In this document: positions 8,634-16,769 of the stretch, in pieces
Layout: each line of letters begins with the position of its first letter
Position numbering within the stretch: position 1 is the stretch's first letter
Assembly: GCA_039033415.1 (NCBI GenBank)
Contig: JBCCCR010000002.1
Coordinates: 250,835-314,834, forward strand
Reading direction: 5' to 3'
DNA from: Pseudomonadota bacterium
GTDB taxonomy: Bacteria; Pseudomonadota; Gammaproteobacteria; Xanthomonadales; SZUA-38
Length of the DNA: 64,000 bases
Made by a program: the position numbers and the translations under genes
The notes under the pieces: model-generated
Told to the model about the DNA's origin: nothing
Seen by the model: only the letters and a program-made list of their open reading frames with translations
Databases searched by the model: none

Positions 8634-8652
8634 GCATCGCGAGGAATTCTGA

Positions 8653-10611
8653 ATGAAAAAAGAGACACCGAAATCGAAGCCAGCCATCACGCGCCGCGAT
8701 TTTGTCGGCGGCACGCTGGTGGGAAGCGGCGCAGCGCTGCTGACCGCAGGCGCGCCGGCGATGATGAAGAAGGCCAGTGCTCAGACGCCGACCGATCCCT
8801 TCCCGCAATCGATCCCGATGCCGCTCAACGACCGAGACTCGAGCTGGACCGGTCCGGCGGGTGTCGGCGACTACGCCAAGGCGAATGGCAACACGCATGA
8901 GGTCATCAACGCCGCTCACACGTTCCGCAATCGCGACTTCGAGGCCCGGGTGCGGCTGGCCGAAGATACCGGCGAGCACTATGACCTCGCTTGTGTGGGC
9001 GCCGGCTTTGCCGGCATCACCGCCGCCTACACCTTTCTGAAGGAAAAGCCCGACGCCAAGGTCTTGGTGCTCGACAATCACGCCATGTTTGGCGGCGAAG
9101 CTCGCCAGAATGAGTTTGAGGTGGACGGCTACCGCCTCTGGGGACCACAGGGCTCCACCGGCGCGGTTTGGCCGCTCGAAGGTGCGAAGAAGATCGAGAT
9201 GTTCTCCCACATGTGGGATGAGCTGGATCTACCCCAGGAGTTCACCTGGCAGGAGCCGGTCAACAGTAGCCTCAAGATCCCCAAAGACACCTACTCCCCC
9301 ATGCACCTGACCTGGGAGGACACCGATCTAGGCTGGTTCCACGAAGGCCACAAGATGGCTCGGAACCCCTGGTCCAACCGCTTCAAAGACGTTCCGATCG
9401 ACGACAAGACCAAAAACGATCTGATCTGGATGGAGGTCTACCGGCAGCCGCCGGAACGAGAAGACTGGGCGGAGTGGCTCGACTCGATGACCTACAAACA
9501 GTTTCTGAAGCAGGAAATGGGGATCGACAATCCGGCCATCGATGACTATCTGAATCCCTTTGCGGCCGCCATGGGCTGCGGGCTCGGCACGGACGTGATC
9601 TCCGCCTACCAGGCGTTCAACTTCATTCAGCCCGGCGTGATGCAGTACGGCAGGCAGTTTGGCATCGGTGACCCCACGGACTACGTCCACCTGGCCAGCT
9701 TCCCCGGCGGCAACACGGGCATCCTGCGCCACATCGTGCATCGGCTGATTCCCGGGGTGTTTGGCAAAGCCAGCAAGCTGACGGAAATCCTCGCCAACCC
9801 GGTGGACTGGGAACAGATCGACAACCCGGCCAATCATGCCCGAATGCGGCTGAGTTCACTGGTGGTGAATGTTCGCCACGACGGTTCGCCGAAGACGGCT
9901 AAGCAGGTCAGCGTGACCTACCTTAACGAGGGCAAAATGTATCGGATCACCGCCGACAAGGTGGTCATGGCGGGCCAGCAGCATATGAACAAGCGGGTGG
10001 TGACCGACCTGCCCGAGTCTTACACGCGGGCGATGGATCAATTTATCCATTCGCCGATGATGGTCATCAACGTTGCGCTCAGGAACTGGAAGTTCATGGA
10101 CAAGCTGGGAGTTGCGTCGGTGCGCTGGTTTGGCTCCGACATGGGCTGGTTCACCACCTTGCGGCGTCAGATGATTCTGGACGGCGAAGAGCCAATGCCG
10201 CTCGATCCCGAAAAGCCCACGGTCCTGACCATGTATAACTCGTTCTGTATGCCCGGTATGCCGGCCAAAGAGCAGACCGTCGCTGCGCGCATGCAATTGT
10301 TTGCCATGCCGTATGCGCAGATTGAGCAGCAGATCATCGACCAGTTCACCAAGATGTTTGGTCCCGGTGGCTTTGACGCTAAGCGAGACATTGCCGGCAT
10401 CACGGTCAACCGCCAGGGCCACGCCTACCTGGTGACCACGCCCGGCTTCTTCTTTGGCAAAGACGGCGAGCCCGCCCCCAGCGACGTGATCAGACAGCCG
10501 CATGGGCGCATCGCTTTTGCACACGCTGAGCTAAAGGGGTATCAGATGTGGGAAGGAGCGGTCGACGAGGCTGAACGCGCAGTGGGGCAGCTCCTGAAGA
10601 GCACATCGTAA
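8653..10611 (+). CDS. Tat-exported FAD-dependent oxidase, spermidine dehydrogenase-like
   Basis: 652 residues with a Tat signal (ITRRDFVGG then a hydrophobic stretch to about residue 44). The FAD motif is ACVGAGFAGITAAYTFL (about 115-131), and LVLDNHAMFGGEARQNEF (about 136-153) closely matches the pattern of the SpdH/amine-oxidase-like group. In that family SpdH oxidises spermidine in the periplasm; a similar role on an amine or alcohol is possible but the substrate is not evident. The N-terminal lipoprotein partner and the downstream FAD-linked dehydrogenase suggest a periplasmic oxidation route feeding electrons to the membrane. Confidence 0.85.
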   Translation: MKKETPKSKPAITRRDFVGGTLVGSGAALLTAGAPAMMKKASAQTPTDPFPQSIPMPLNDRDSSWTGPAGVGDYAKANGNTHEVINAAHTFRNRDFEARVRLAEDTGEHYDLACVGAGFAGITAAYTFLKEKPDAKVLVLDNHAMFGGEARQNEFEVDGYRLWGPQGSTGAVWPLEGAKKIEMFSHMWDELDLPQEFTWQEPVNSSLKIPKDTYSPMHLTWEDTDLGWFHEGHKMARNPWSNRFKDVPIDDKTKNDLIWMEVYRQPPEREDWAEWLDSMTYKQFLKQEMGIDNPAIDDYLNPFAAAMGCGLGTDVISAYQAFNFIQPGVMQYGRQFGIGDPTDYVHLASFPGGNTGILRHIVHRLIPGVFGKASKLTEILANPVDWEQIDNPANHARMRLSSLVVNVRHDGSPKTAKQVSVTYLNEGKMYRITADKVVMAGQQHMNKRVVTDLPESYTRAMDQFIHSPMMVINVALRNWKFMDKLGVASVRWFGSDMGWFTTLRRQMILDGEEPMPLDPEKPTVLTMYNSFCMPGMPAKEQTVAARMQLFAMPYAQIEQQIIDQFTKMFGPGGFDAKRDIAGITVNRQGHAYLVTTPGFFFGKDGEPAPSDVIRQPHGRIAFAHAELKGYQMWEGAVDEAERAVGQLLKSTS

Positions 10612-10679
10612 AGCACTGAACATCGCAACGGACTGCGCTTGCAATCGACAGGCCCACCTAATAGCGTAACGGTGACTCA

Positions 10680-12089
10680 ATGCGGGCCCCGTCAATGGCA
10701 GAAGTTCAGGCGCTCATCGGTGATCTAACGCCGGTTTACGGCGATCGGATCACGACCAATACCACCGTTCGGGAACACCACGGTCAGGACGAAAGCTGGC
10801 ACACCATGCAGCCTCCGGACGCGGTGTGTTTCCCAACCACCACGGAGGAAGTGGCCGCCGCTGTGAAGGCCTGCGCTGAACGTAAGGTTCCTATTATCCC
10901 CTTCGGCACCGGCACGAACGTCGAGGGGCAGGTGGTCGCCGTGCAGGGCGGGCTGTGTATCGACCTTTCGCGAATGCAGAAAATTGTTCGGGTTTCGGCG
11001 GAAGACATGGACTGCACGGTTGAGGCAGGTGTCACCCGCAGCCAGCTGAACAGCTTTCTGCGCGACACGGGGCTGCAGTTTCCCATCGACCCAGGCGCTG
11101 ACGCTTCAATCGGCGGCATGGCTGCAACGCGGGCCTCCGGAACCAACGCGGTTCGCTACGGCACCATGCGGGACAACGTATTGTCACTTCGGGTGGTCCT
11201 GCCGTCGGGGGAGATCATCGAAACCGGCGGCCGTGCCCGGAAGTCTTCCGCCGGCTACGACCTGACCCACCTGCTGGTGGGTTCGGAGGGAACGCTGGGT
11301 ATCATCACAGAGGTCACCCTGAAGCTGCATCCAAGGCTTGAGGCAGTTTCCGCCGCCAGAGTTCAGTTTGCATCGGTTGAGGCGGCGGCCAATGCGGTTA
11401 TCGAAACTCTTCAGTGCGCCATCCCGGTAGCGCGTATCGAGCTGCTCGATGCGGCGCAGGTCGCGGCAATCAACGCCTATTCCAAAACGTCGTTCGCGGA
11501 GTCGCCGACCTTATTTGTCGAGTTTCACGGCACGCAAGCCGGCGTTGCTGAGCAGGCGCAGACTTTTGGTGAAATCTGCGAGGACCACCAGTGTGCAGCT
11601 TTTGATTGGACGGTGGACGCCGATGAGCGTCGAGAAATGTGGAAGGCCCGCCACGACGCTGCCTATGCCGCCAGCGCGATCCGGCCCGGCTGCAGCGCGG
11701 TGGCAACCGACGTCTGCGTGCCAATCTCGCGCCTTGCCGAGTGCATCGGCGAAACCCGCGCTGACGCGGACAAGCACTGCGATTTTCCCACCATGCTGGC
11801 AGGGCACGTCGGCGACGGCAACTTCCACTTTGTCTACGTTATCGACCCAGACAATCCTGCGGAGGTCCAAACCATGCACGACTGCCACGAGAGGCTGATC
11901 GAGCGGGTCCTGGCCATGGGCGGCACCTGCACCGGTGAGCACGGTGTGGGTCTGGGCAAACAGAAATACCTGCTGTCCGAATTCGGCGCGGCCACGCTGC
12001 GGGCCATGCAGGCCGTCAAGGCCGCGCTCGACCCCGATCTGATTATGAACCCGGGTAAGAAGCTGCCGGACCCGGCGAGCTATCACTAA
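10680..12089 (+). CDS. FAD-linked oxidase, D-lactate dehydrogenase (cytochrome)/GlcD-like
   Basis: 469 residues. FAD_binding_4 domain at about residues 45-185 with IIPFGTGTNVEGQVV, VEAGVTRSQLNSFL and GGMAATRASGTNAVRYGT. The FAD-oxidase_C domain contains LAGHVGDGNFHF and GTCTGEHGVGLGKQKYL and ends DPDLIMNPGKKLPD, all diagnostic of D-2-hydroxyacid dehydrogenases. It likely oxidises D-lactate or a similar 2-hydroxy acid and passes electrons to the respiratory chain. It follows the Tat oxidase by 68 bp and is convergent with the MFS gene 3 bp downstream. An alternative start at 10695 (MAEVQ) is possible. Confidence 0.9.
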   Translation: MRAPSMAEVQALIGDLTPVYGDRITTNTTVREHHGQDESWHTMQPPDAVCFPTTTEEVAAAVKACAERKVPIIPFGTGTNVEGQVVAVQGGLCIDLSRMQKIVRVSAEDMDCTVEAGVTRSQLNSFLRDTGLQFPIDPGADASIGGMAATRASGTNAVRYGTMRDNVLSLRVVLPSGEIIETGGRARKSSAGYDLTHLLVGSEGTLGIITEVTLKLHPRLEAVSAARVQFASVEAAANAVIETLQCAIPVARIELLDAAQVAAINAYSKTSFAESPTLFVEFHGTQAGVAEQAQTFGEICEDHQCAAFDWTVDADERREMWKARHDAAYAASAIRPGCSAVATDVCVPISRLAECIGETRADADKHCDFPTMLAGHVGDGNFHFVYVIDPDNPAEVQTMHDCHERLIERVLAMGGTCTGEHGVGLGKQKYLLSEFGAATLRAMQAVKAALDPDLIMNPGKKLPDPASYH

Positions 12090-12092
12090 GCC

Positions 12093-13403
12093 TTAGCCGG
12101 CTGCCTGTTCAGGGGACGCCTCTGCTTCGAACTGCTGATGGTAGCGATCGTAGCGCCCCATCGTGACAAACATCAGCGCCACCACAATCATCACGCCAAC
12201 CAGCCCGTAGAGCGCTTCGTCGTAGGTGCCTAAGACCTCCTGCGCCCGCGACAGCAGGAACGGACCACCAGCCGTGCCGATCAAAAACCCGACAAAAATA
12301 CTGCCGTAGATCGCGCCAAACGCGCGCAAGCCGAAATAGCGGCTGACCATAAACCCGATGAGCTCGATCTCGGCACCGAGGCCGGTGCCAAGCAGGGCTG
12401 CAGCCGGATAAAGCGCAAATCCGGTTCCCCCGGTGGCGAGCAGCCAGAAGCCCACCGCGCTGCCGAGGAACACCACCAGCGCAACAATCGGCGCGAACAC
12501 CCGATCGAGCGTCCAGCCGATGATCAGCCGGGAGCCGGCCATCGACAGACCCAGAGCCGTTGCAACCTTGGCCGCATCCACGCTGCTCATGCCGCGATCG
12601 CCGAGCAGCAGCGCCAGCTGATTGGTAATGCCCCACAGCGCAAATGATGCAAGCAAAATCCCGATCGCCAGCACCCAGAATACACGGGTACGCAGCGCCA
12701 GCGTCAGCGTCAGACCGGACAGCCCCTGCGTTTGATCGGGGCCACCCTCACTGGCGGCTTCATCGCCGTCGGGCCGCAAGCCCAGATCGCGCGGGTGATC
12801 CTGTGCGAACAGCACAATAATCGGCACGGTGATAAACGCGATGTAGATGCCGTACCAGACAAAGCCACCCTTCCAGCCGTAGTCGTTGATTACCTCAGCA
12901 GTGATACGGGGCAAAATAGCGAGACCCAGTCCCGTGGCAGAGGCGACGATGCCAATCATCAGCCCCCGTTTCCGATCAAACCAGGCCGCGGCGAGACGGA
13001 TAAACGACATCGTGTTGTTGGCGACGCCAAGCACCGCCGCCAATATAAAGCCCACCCACAGGTGCCAAACTTCAGTCACAAAGAGCGGCATGGTCGCCAG
13101 CGTGATCGCCATCAGCAGCAGCGACAGCGCTGTCGGCCAGCGCACGCCGAAACGATCGACGATTGCGCCGAAACCCGGCTGAGCCAGCGCGGTAAAGAAG
13201 GTCAAAAAAGAAATCGAGAGCGTGAGGTCCGAACGCGCCCAGTCGGTCGTCCGCTGGATATCCTGAACGACGAAGGCGAAGCTCGAGTAGATGAGCGGAC
13301 CGACGTTACCAAACATCCCCATAAAACCGGCCACGACCACCGGCAGTCCGAAGATGGGTTTCCGATACCAACCGTCGGGAACAAAACGCACGTTACGCGC
13401 CAT
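12093..13403 (-). CDS. MFS transporter, monocarboxylate/oxalate-formate antiporter type
   Basis: 436 residues with about 12 membrane segments. The start at 13403 (MARNVRFVPDGW) is preferred over an upstream ATG because GGAG lies upstream. The pattern WARSDLTLSISFLTFFTALAQPGFGAIVDRFGVRWP near the N-terminus (residues about 50-85, in parts) resembles the OFA/monocarboxylate branch of the major facilitator superfamily. A cytoplasmic loop rich in Asp/Glu/Gly lies in the middle. Its neighbours suggest it imports an organic acid or exports a product of the catabolic region. Confidence 0.85.
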   Translation of the reverse strand: MARNVRFVPDGWYRKPIFGLPVVVAGFMGMFGNVGPLIYSSFAFVVQDIQRTTDWARSDLTLSISFLTFFTALAQPGFGAIVDRFGVRWPTALSLLLMAITLATMPLFVTEVWHLWVGFILAAVLGVANNTMSFIRLAAAWFDRKRGLMIGIVASATGLGLAILPRITAEVINDYGWKGGFVWYGIYIAFITVPIIVLFAQDHPRDLGLRPDGDEAASEGGPDQTQGLSGLTLTLALRTRVFWVLAIGILLASFALWGITNQLALLLGDRGMSSVDAAKVATALGLSMAGSRLIIGWTLDRVFAPIVALVVFLGSAVGFWLLATGGTGFALYPAAALLGTGLGAEIELIGFMVSRYFGLRAFGAIYGSIFVGFLIGTAGGPFLLSRAQEVLGTYDEALYGLVGVMIVVALMFVTMGRYDRYHQQFEAEASPEQAAG

Positions 13404-13573
13404 GTAAAGATCACTCCAGCTTAAGAAACGCCAAGACATGACGCGCTGGCACCACCGGTGCCCGGACCAAAACTGAGGAGGTAGAAATCACCGCAACAGG
13501 CCGAACTTACTGGCCAGATTTCCCTCGATCAGCATGGCTGAAATGTATGCGCAGCGTCTATTAGACACGCGCG

Positions 13574-13593
13574 ATATTTTAAGACTAAGATAA
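13574..13593. promoter_or_regulatory. Operator-like motif shared with the thiolase/HAD-ECH divergent promoter
   Basis: ATATTTTAAGACTAAGATAA lies 112 bp upstream of the TonB receptor start. It matches 18 of 20 positions of the perfect palindrome at 21462-21481. The rest of the 302-bp gap between the MFS and TonB genes (13404-13705) shows no gene; it contains a good GAGGAG ribosome binding site just before the TonB start. Confidence 0.6.
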
Positions 13594-13705
13594 TTCTGCG
13601 GGTTGCACAATCAACCGAAAAACGCAATTGAATAGGGGGCTCTCTGTGTCATTCTCACCCGCCAATCCCGGCGCTGAGATCCTTCCGTAAACCGAGGAGA
13701 GCACG

Positions 13706-16117
13706 ATGAATCGACCGCCGTTTTTCCAGTCACGCAAGAACCGGCTCGCGCTCGCAATTTGCGCCGGGCTGGCGTCCGTCATGACCCTGCCGGCGCTCGC
13801 TCAGGTCGGTGAGGACGACAGTTCTGAAGATATCGAAGAAATCCTGATTATCGGCAAGCGCGCCACCCGGGTCGATCCCCAGAGTTACGGTGGCGGCCTG
13901 GACCTGGTTACCGGCGAGACGATCGCGGAACAGAACATCATCGATTTTGAGGAGCTGATCACTCAGCTACCCTCGGTCAACCTGCAAAGCTTCGGGCCCG
14001 GCGACAGCAGCTACATCATCCGCGGCATCTTTTCCGGCGCTGAGGAGTCGACGGTCGGCGTTTACTTTGACGAATCGCCAATCAGCGGGCGATTCCAGCA
14101 AAACGGCGGCGGCCGCCAGGCTGGCTTTGTGCTCACCGACCTCCAGACCGTCGAGGTCTACAAAGGCCCGCAGGGCACGCTCTTCGGCGCGAACTCGCTG
14201 TCGGGCACCGTGCGCTTCGTCACCAATAAGCCCAAACTCGATGTGGTTGAAGGCAGCGTCAATGCCGCCATGACCACCATGAAAGAGTCCGACGATCTCG
14301 GCTTCCGTATGGACGGCATGTTCAACCTGCCGCTGATCGAGGACAAGCTCGGTCTGCGGGCGGTCGTCTGGGGCCAGGAAGCGCAGGGCTTTCTCGACCA
14401 GCCCGTGCTGGGCCTGACGGACGTCAACGACAGCTCCATCAAAGGCGGCCGCCTGCACCTTCTGGCAGAACCGACCGATCGCCTGTCGATCCTGGCCACG
14501 ATCAACTACCAGGAGCGAGAGATGGGCAACAACAGTCGGCAGACGCCTTCCGGTCGCTTTGGGCCGTCGCAGCCTCAGACCGACACCCCCGGGCAGTTTG
14601 CCACTTATCAATTCATCGGCTCTGATATTCTCGGCGGACCGGTTGCCGGCGACGACTGGATCAGCACCGAGGCGGTCCGCACGCCGCTGGACGAAGAGTT
14701 TACGCTGGCCTCAATAACCGCCAACTACGAGCTGGACTCCGGCATCATCACCGCCGCGTTTTCGCGCTTCGAACGAGACTTTGAGTACATCTATGACTCG
14801 ACACCCACCAATACCAGCCCCGGGCTATCGGGGTTCTTTCTCGGCGCGCTGGGATATTCAATACCGCCCACCAGCGTGGTAAACCAGCCGCAGCAGCGCG
14901 ACATCGATTCGGGTGAGCTTCGCTTTGCGTCGACCCTCGACGGGCCGTTCAACTTTCTTGTTGGTGGCTTCATCGCCAATGAGGACAGCCGGTTCGATCT
15001 GAACGTGATCAACACAAACGCGTCGGGCTTTGCCGTGGAAGAGTTTGTGCCGGCAGCACCCACGCCGGTCACCGGCGCAGGTGCGCCCGGCTCCACCAAC
15101 AGCGTCTTCGGTCGGTTTCTGGTCAACGAACGCGATCGCTGGGCCGTCTTCGGTGAGGTCTATTACCAGATCAATGAAAAAACCGAGCTGACCGTCGGCG
15201 CCCGGTATTTCGACTTTGACGTGACCGATACCCAGAACAACACCGGACCGGACTTCCTGAGCGGCGGTCCAAACAGCCTGTTCCAGAACGAAGAAAGTGA
15301 GGTCACCTATCGCTTCAACCTCACCTATCAGCCCACCGAAGACCTGACCACGTATGCGGAAATTGCCTCCGGCTTCCGGCCCGGGGCTACCAACATCTCG
15401 GCCGGTGTGGCGGCGATCGGCGGCGGGACCGTCCCCGGGTTCTTCGAGTCCGACACCCTGTGGAACTACGAGGTCGGCGGCAAATACAACAGCCCCGACG
15501 GCCGCTGGTCCGGGAGCGCGGCTTTCTTCTACATGGACTGGGACGACGTGCAGATCGTGCAGGGCAACAACTTCACCTACACCACCAATGGTCCCGCGGC
15601 CGACGTGCTCGGACTCGAGGTCAGCGGCACCTATCGGACAGAGGGGCCCTTCGAGTTTGGCGCCGCCTTCACCTATCTCGATACCGGCTTCGCCGAGGAC
15701 CAGACCATCGTCCCAGGTGTTACCGACCGGTTCTTAGTCTTCGAGGACGACGAGCTCGCCAAGACCCCCTCGTTTTCGGCCAACCTCAACGCCACATCGC
15801 GCTTCCAGCTCGACGTAGCCGGCGGGCTGGACGGATTTGCGCGCCTGGACTACACCTATCGAGGGAGCTCAGACACGGTTTCGCAGAACCGGGACGTCGA
15901 CAACATCCTGAACCCGTTCTTCGAAGATATCCCGTCGTTCAACATCCTAAACCTCAACGTGTCTGTTGGCAGGGATAACTGGTCGGCAGGCATATTCGTC
16001 AAGAACATCACCAACGAAACCGCGGTGGTTGACGCGCTTGCCTCAGAGCAGGACCCGTACTTCTTCGTGACGCTGGCGCCGCGAACGGTTGGGGTAACGT
16101 TTTCAAGCAGATTCTAA
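13706..16117 (+). CDS. TonB-dependent outer-membrane receptor
   Basis: 803 residues with a signal peptide ending PALAQ (about residue 33), a TonB-box-like acidic segment EDIEEILIIGKR, a plug domain (about 60-170) with LPSVNLQSFGPGDSSYIIRG and VEVYKGPQGTLFGANSLSG, and a long beta-barrel ending in phenylalanine (GVTFSSRF), as needed for outer-membrane insertion. Family members import siderophores, vitamins or, in this catabolic type, organic substrates. Its neighbours make an organic substrate more likely than iron. GAGGAG precedes the ATG. Expression may be shared with the CoA locus at 20-24 kb through the motif at 13574. Confidence 0.93.
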   Translation: MNRPPFFQSRKNRLALAICAGLASVMTLPALAQVGEDDSSEDIEEILIIGKRATRVDPQSYGGGLDLVTGETIAEQNIIDFEELITQLPSVNLQSFGPGDSSYIIRGIFSGAEESTVGVYFDESPISGRFQQNGGGRQAGFVLTDLQTVEVYKGPQGTLFGANSLSGTVRFVTNKPKLDVVEGSVNAAMTTMKESDDLGFRMDGMFNLPLIEDKLGLRAVVWGQEAQGFLDQPVLGLTDVNDSSIKGGRLHLLAEPTDRLSILATINYQEREMGNNSRQTPSGRFGPSQPQTDTPGQFATYQFIGSDILGGPVAGDDWISTEAVRTPLDEEFTLASITANYELDSGIITAAFSRFERDFEYIYDSTPTNTSPGLSGFFLGALGYSIPPTSVVNQPQQRDIDSGELRFASTLDGPFNFLVGGFIANEDSRFDLNVINTNASGFAVEEFVPAAPTPVTGAGAPGSTNSVFGRFLVNERDRWAVFGEVYYQINEKTELTVGARYFDFDVTDTQNNTGPDFLSGGPNSLFQNEESEVTYRFNLTYQPTEDLTTYAEIASGFRPGATNISAGVAAIGGGTVPGFFESDTLWNYEVGGKYNSPDGRWSGSAAFFYMDWDDVQIVQGNNFTYTTNGPAADVLGLEVSGTYRTEGPFEFGAAFTYLDTGFAEDQTIVPGVTDRFLVFEDDELAKTPSFSANLNATSRFQLDVAGGLDGFARLDYTYRGSSDTVSQNRDVDNILNPFFEDIPSFNILNLNVSVGRDNWSAGIFVKNITNETAVVDALASEQDPYFFVTLAPRTVGVTFSSRF

Positions 16118-16134
16118 GCGGCAAAACTGAGAGT

Positions 16135-16164
16135 GATGGCCGGCGACGCTGTGCGCCGGCCATC
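16135..16164. terminator. GC-rich hairpin between convergent TonB and GST genes
   Basis: GATGGCCGGCG and CGCCGGCCATC form a perfect 11-bp stem with an 8-nt loop. It sits 18 bp after the TonB receptor stop and 9 bp before the end of the GST gene. No T-tract follows on either strand, so it may be a bidirectional, weak or RNA-stabilising hairpin. Confidence 0.5.
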
Positions 16165-16172
16165 CCATACGC

Positions 16173-16769
16173 CTAACGCGCCGCAGCGAGCTGCGACGTT
16201 ACCCGAGAGGCCAGCGCACGGGTCTCAGCGCATTTCGGCCCCTGAACCAGGTCAGCAGCAACCGCCGTCATCGTGTTCAGCAGCGATGTCGTCGTGATAT
16301 CCGCCAAGGTCAATTCATTACCGCACAGGTAAGCGCCCGGCAAACAGCTTGCACCAAGCCAATGGAGAGCATCGCGCATTTGTGTCTCGTAGCCACCAAT
16401 GGTTATCGGGCACCGTAGCGCCGGATCACGCCGATGTTTTTCGTAAAACCAAAGGACCAGCTTCTCCATCCCCGCTATGGCAACGGAGTCGGCAAAGAGC
16501 ATTTTCATCCTGCGCTCTTGTTCCTGCGGAAACAGCGGTGTCGCGGGGCCGCTCCTTTCCAGGTAATCCAAGATGGCGTGAGAGTCGATAATCACCCGCT
16601 CGTCGTCGAGCACTAAGACTGGTACCCGACCAACGGGGTTATAGCGGCGAATCAGCTCACCGTCCTGGTCGGTACGGACCACCTCCTGGTCATAGCCGAG
16701 GCCAAGCGCCTCGAGAACCATCGCGATACGCCGCACAAAAGGCGACTGACTACCGCCGATGAGTTTCAT
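16173..16769 (-). CDS. Glutathione S-transferase family protein
   Basis: 198 residues. The N-terminal thioredoxin-like domain starts MKLIGGSQSPFVRRIAMVLEALG, with the GSH-binding cis-proline region in NPVGRVPVLVLDD (about residues 44-56) and the SHAILDYLE serine motif. The helical C-terminal domain contains CGNELTLADI. The start overlaps the stop of the large oxidoreductase gene by 4 nt, so it is the last gene of a three-gene operon. GSTs at such loci often detoxify or isomerise a reactive intermediate; its substrate here is unknown. Confidence 0.9.
   Translation of the reverse strand: MKLIGGSQSPFVRRIAMVLEALGLGYDQEVVRTDQDGELIRRYNPVGRVPVLVLDDERVIIDSHAILDYLERSGPATPLFPQEQERRMKMLFADSVAIAGMEKLVLWFYEKHRRDPALRCPITIGGYETQMRDALHWLGASCLPGAYLCGNELTLADITTTSLLNTMTAVAADLVQGPKCAETRALASRVTSQLAAAR

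Noticed and set aside
10632..10648. Sigma-54-like GGACTGCGCTTGC before the D-lactate-dehydrogenase-like gene
   Set aside because: The distance between GG and GC is 9, not 10, bases, which abolishes sigma-54 recognition.
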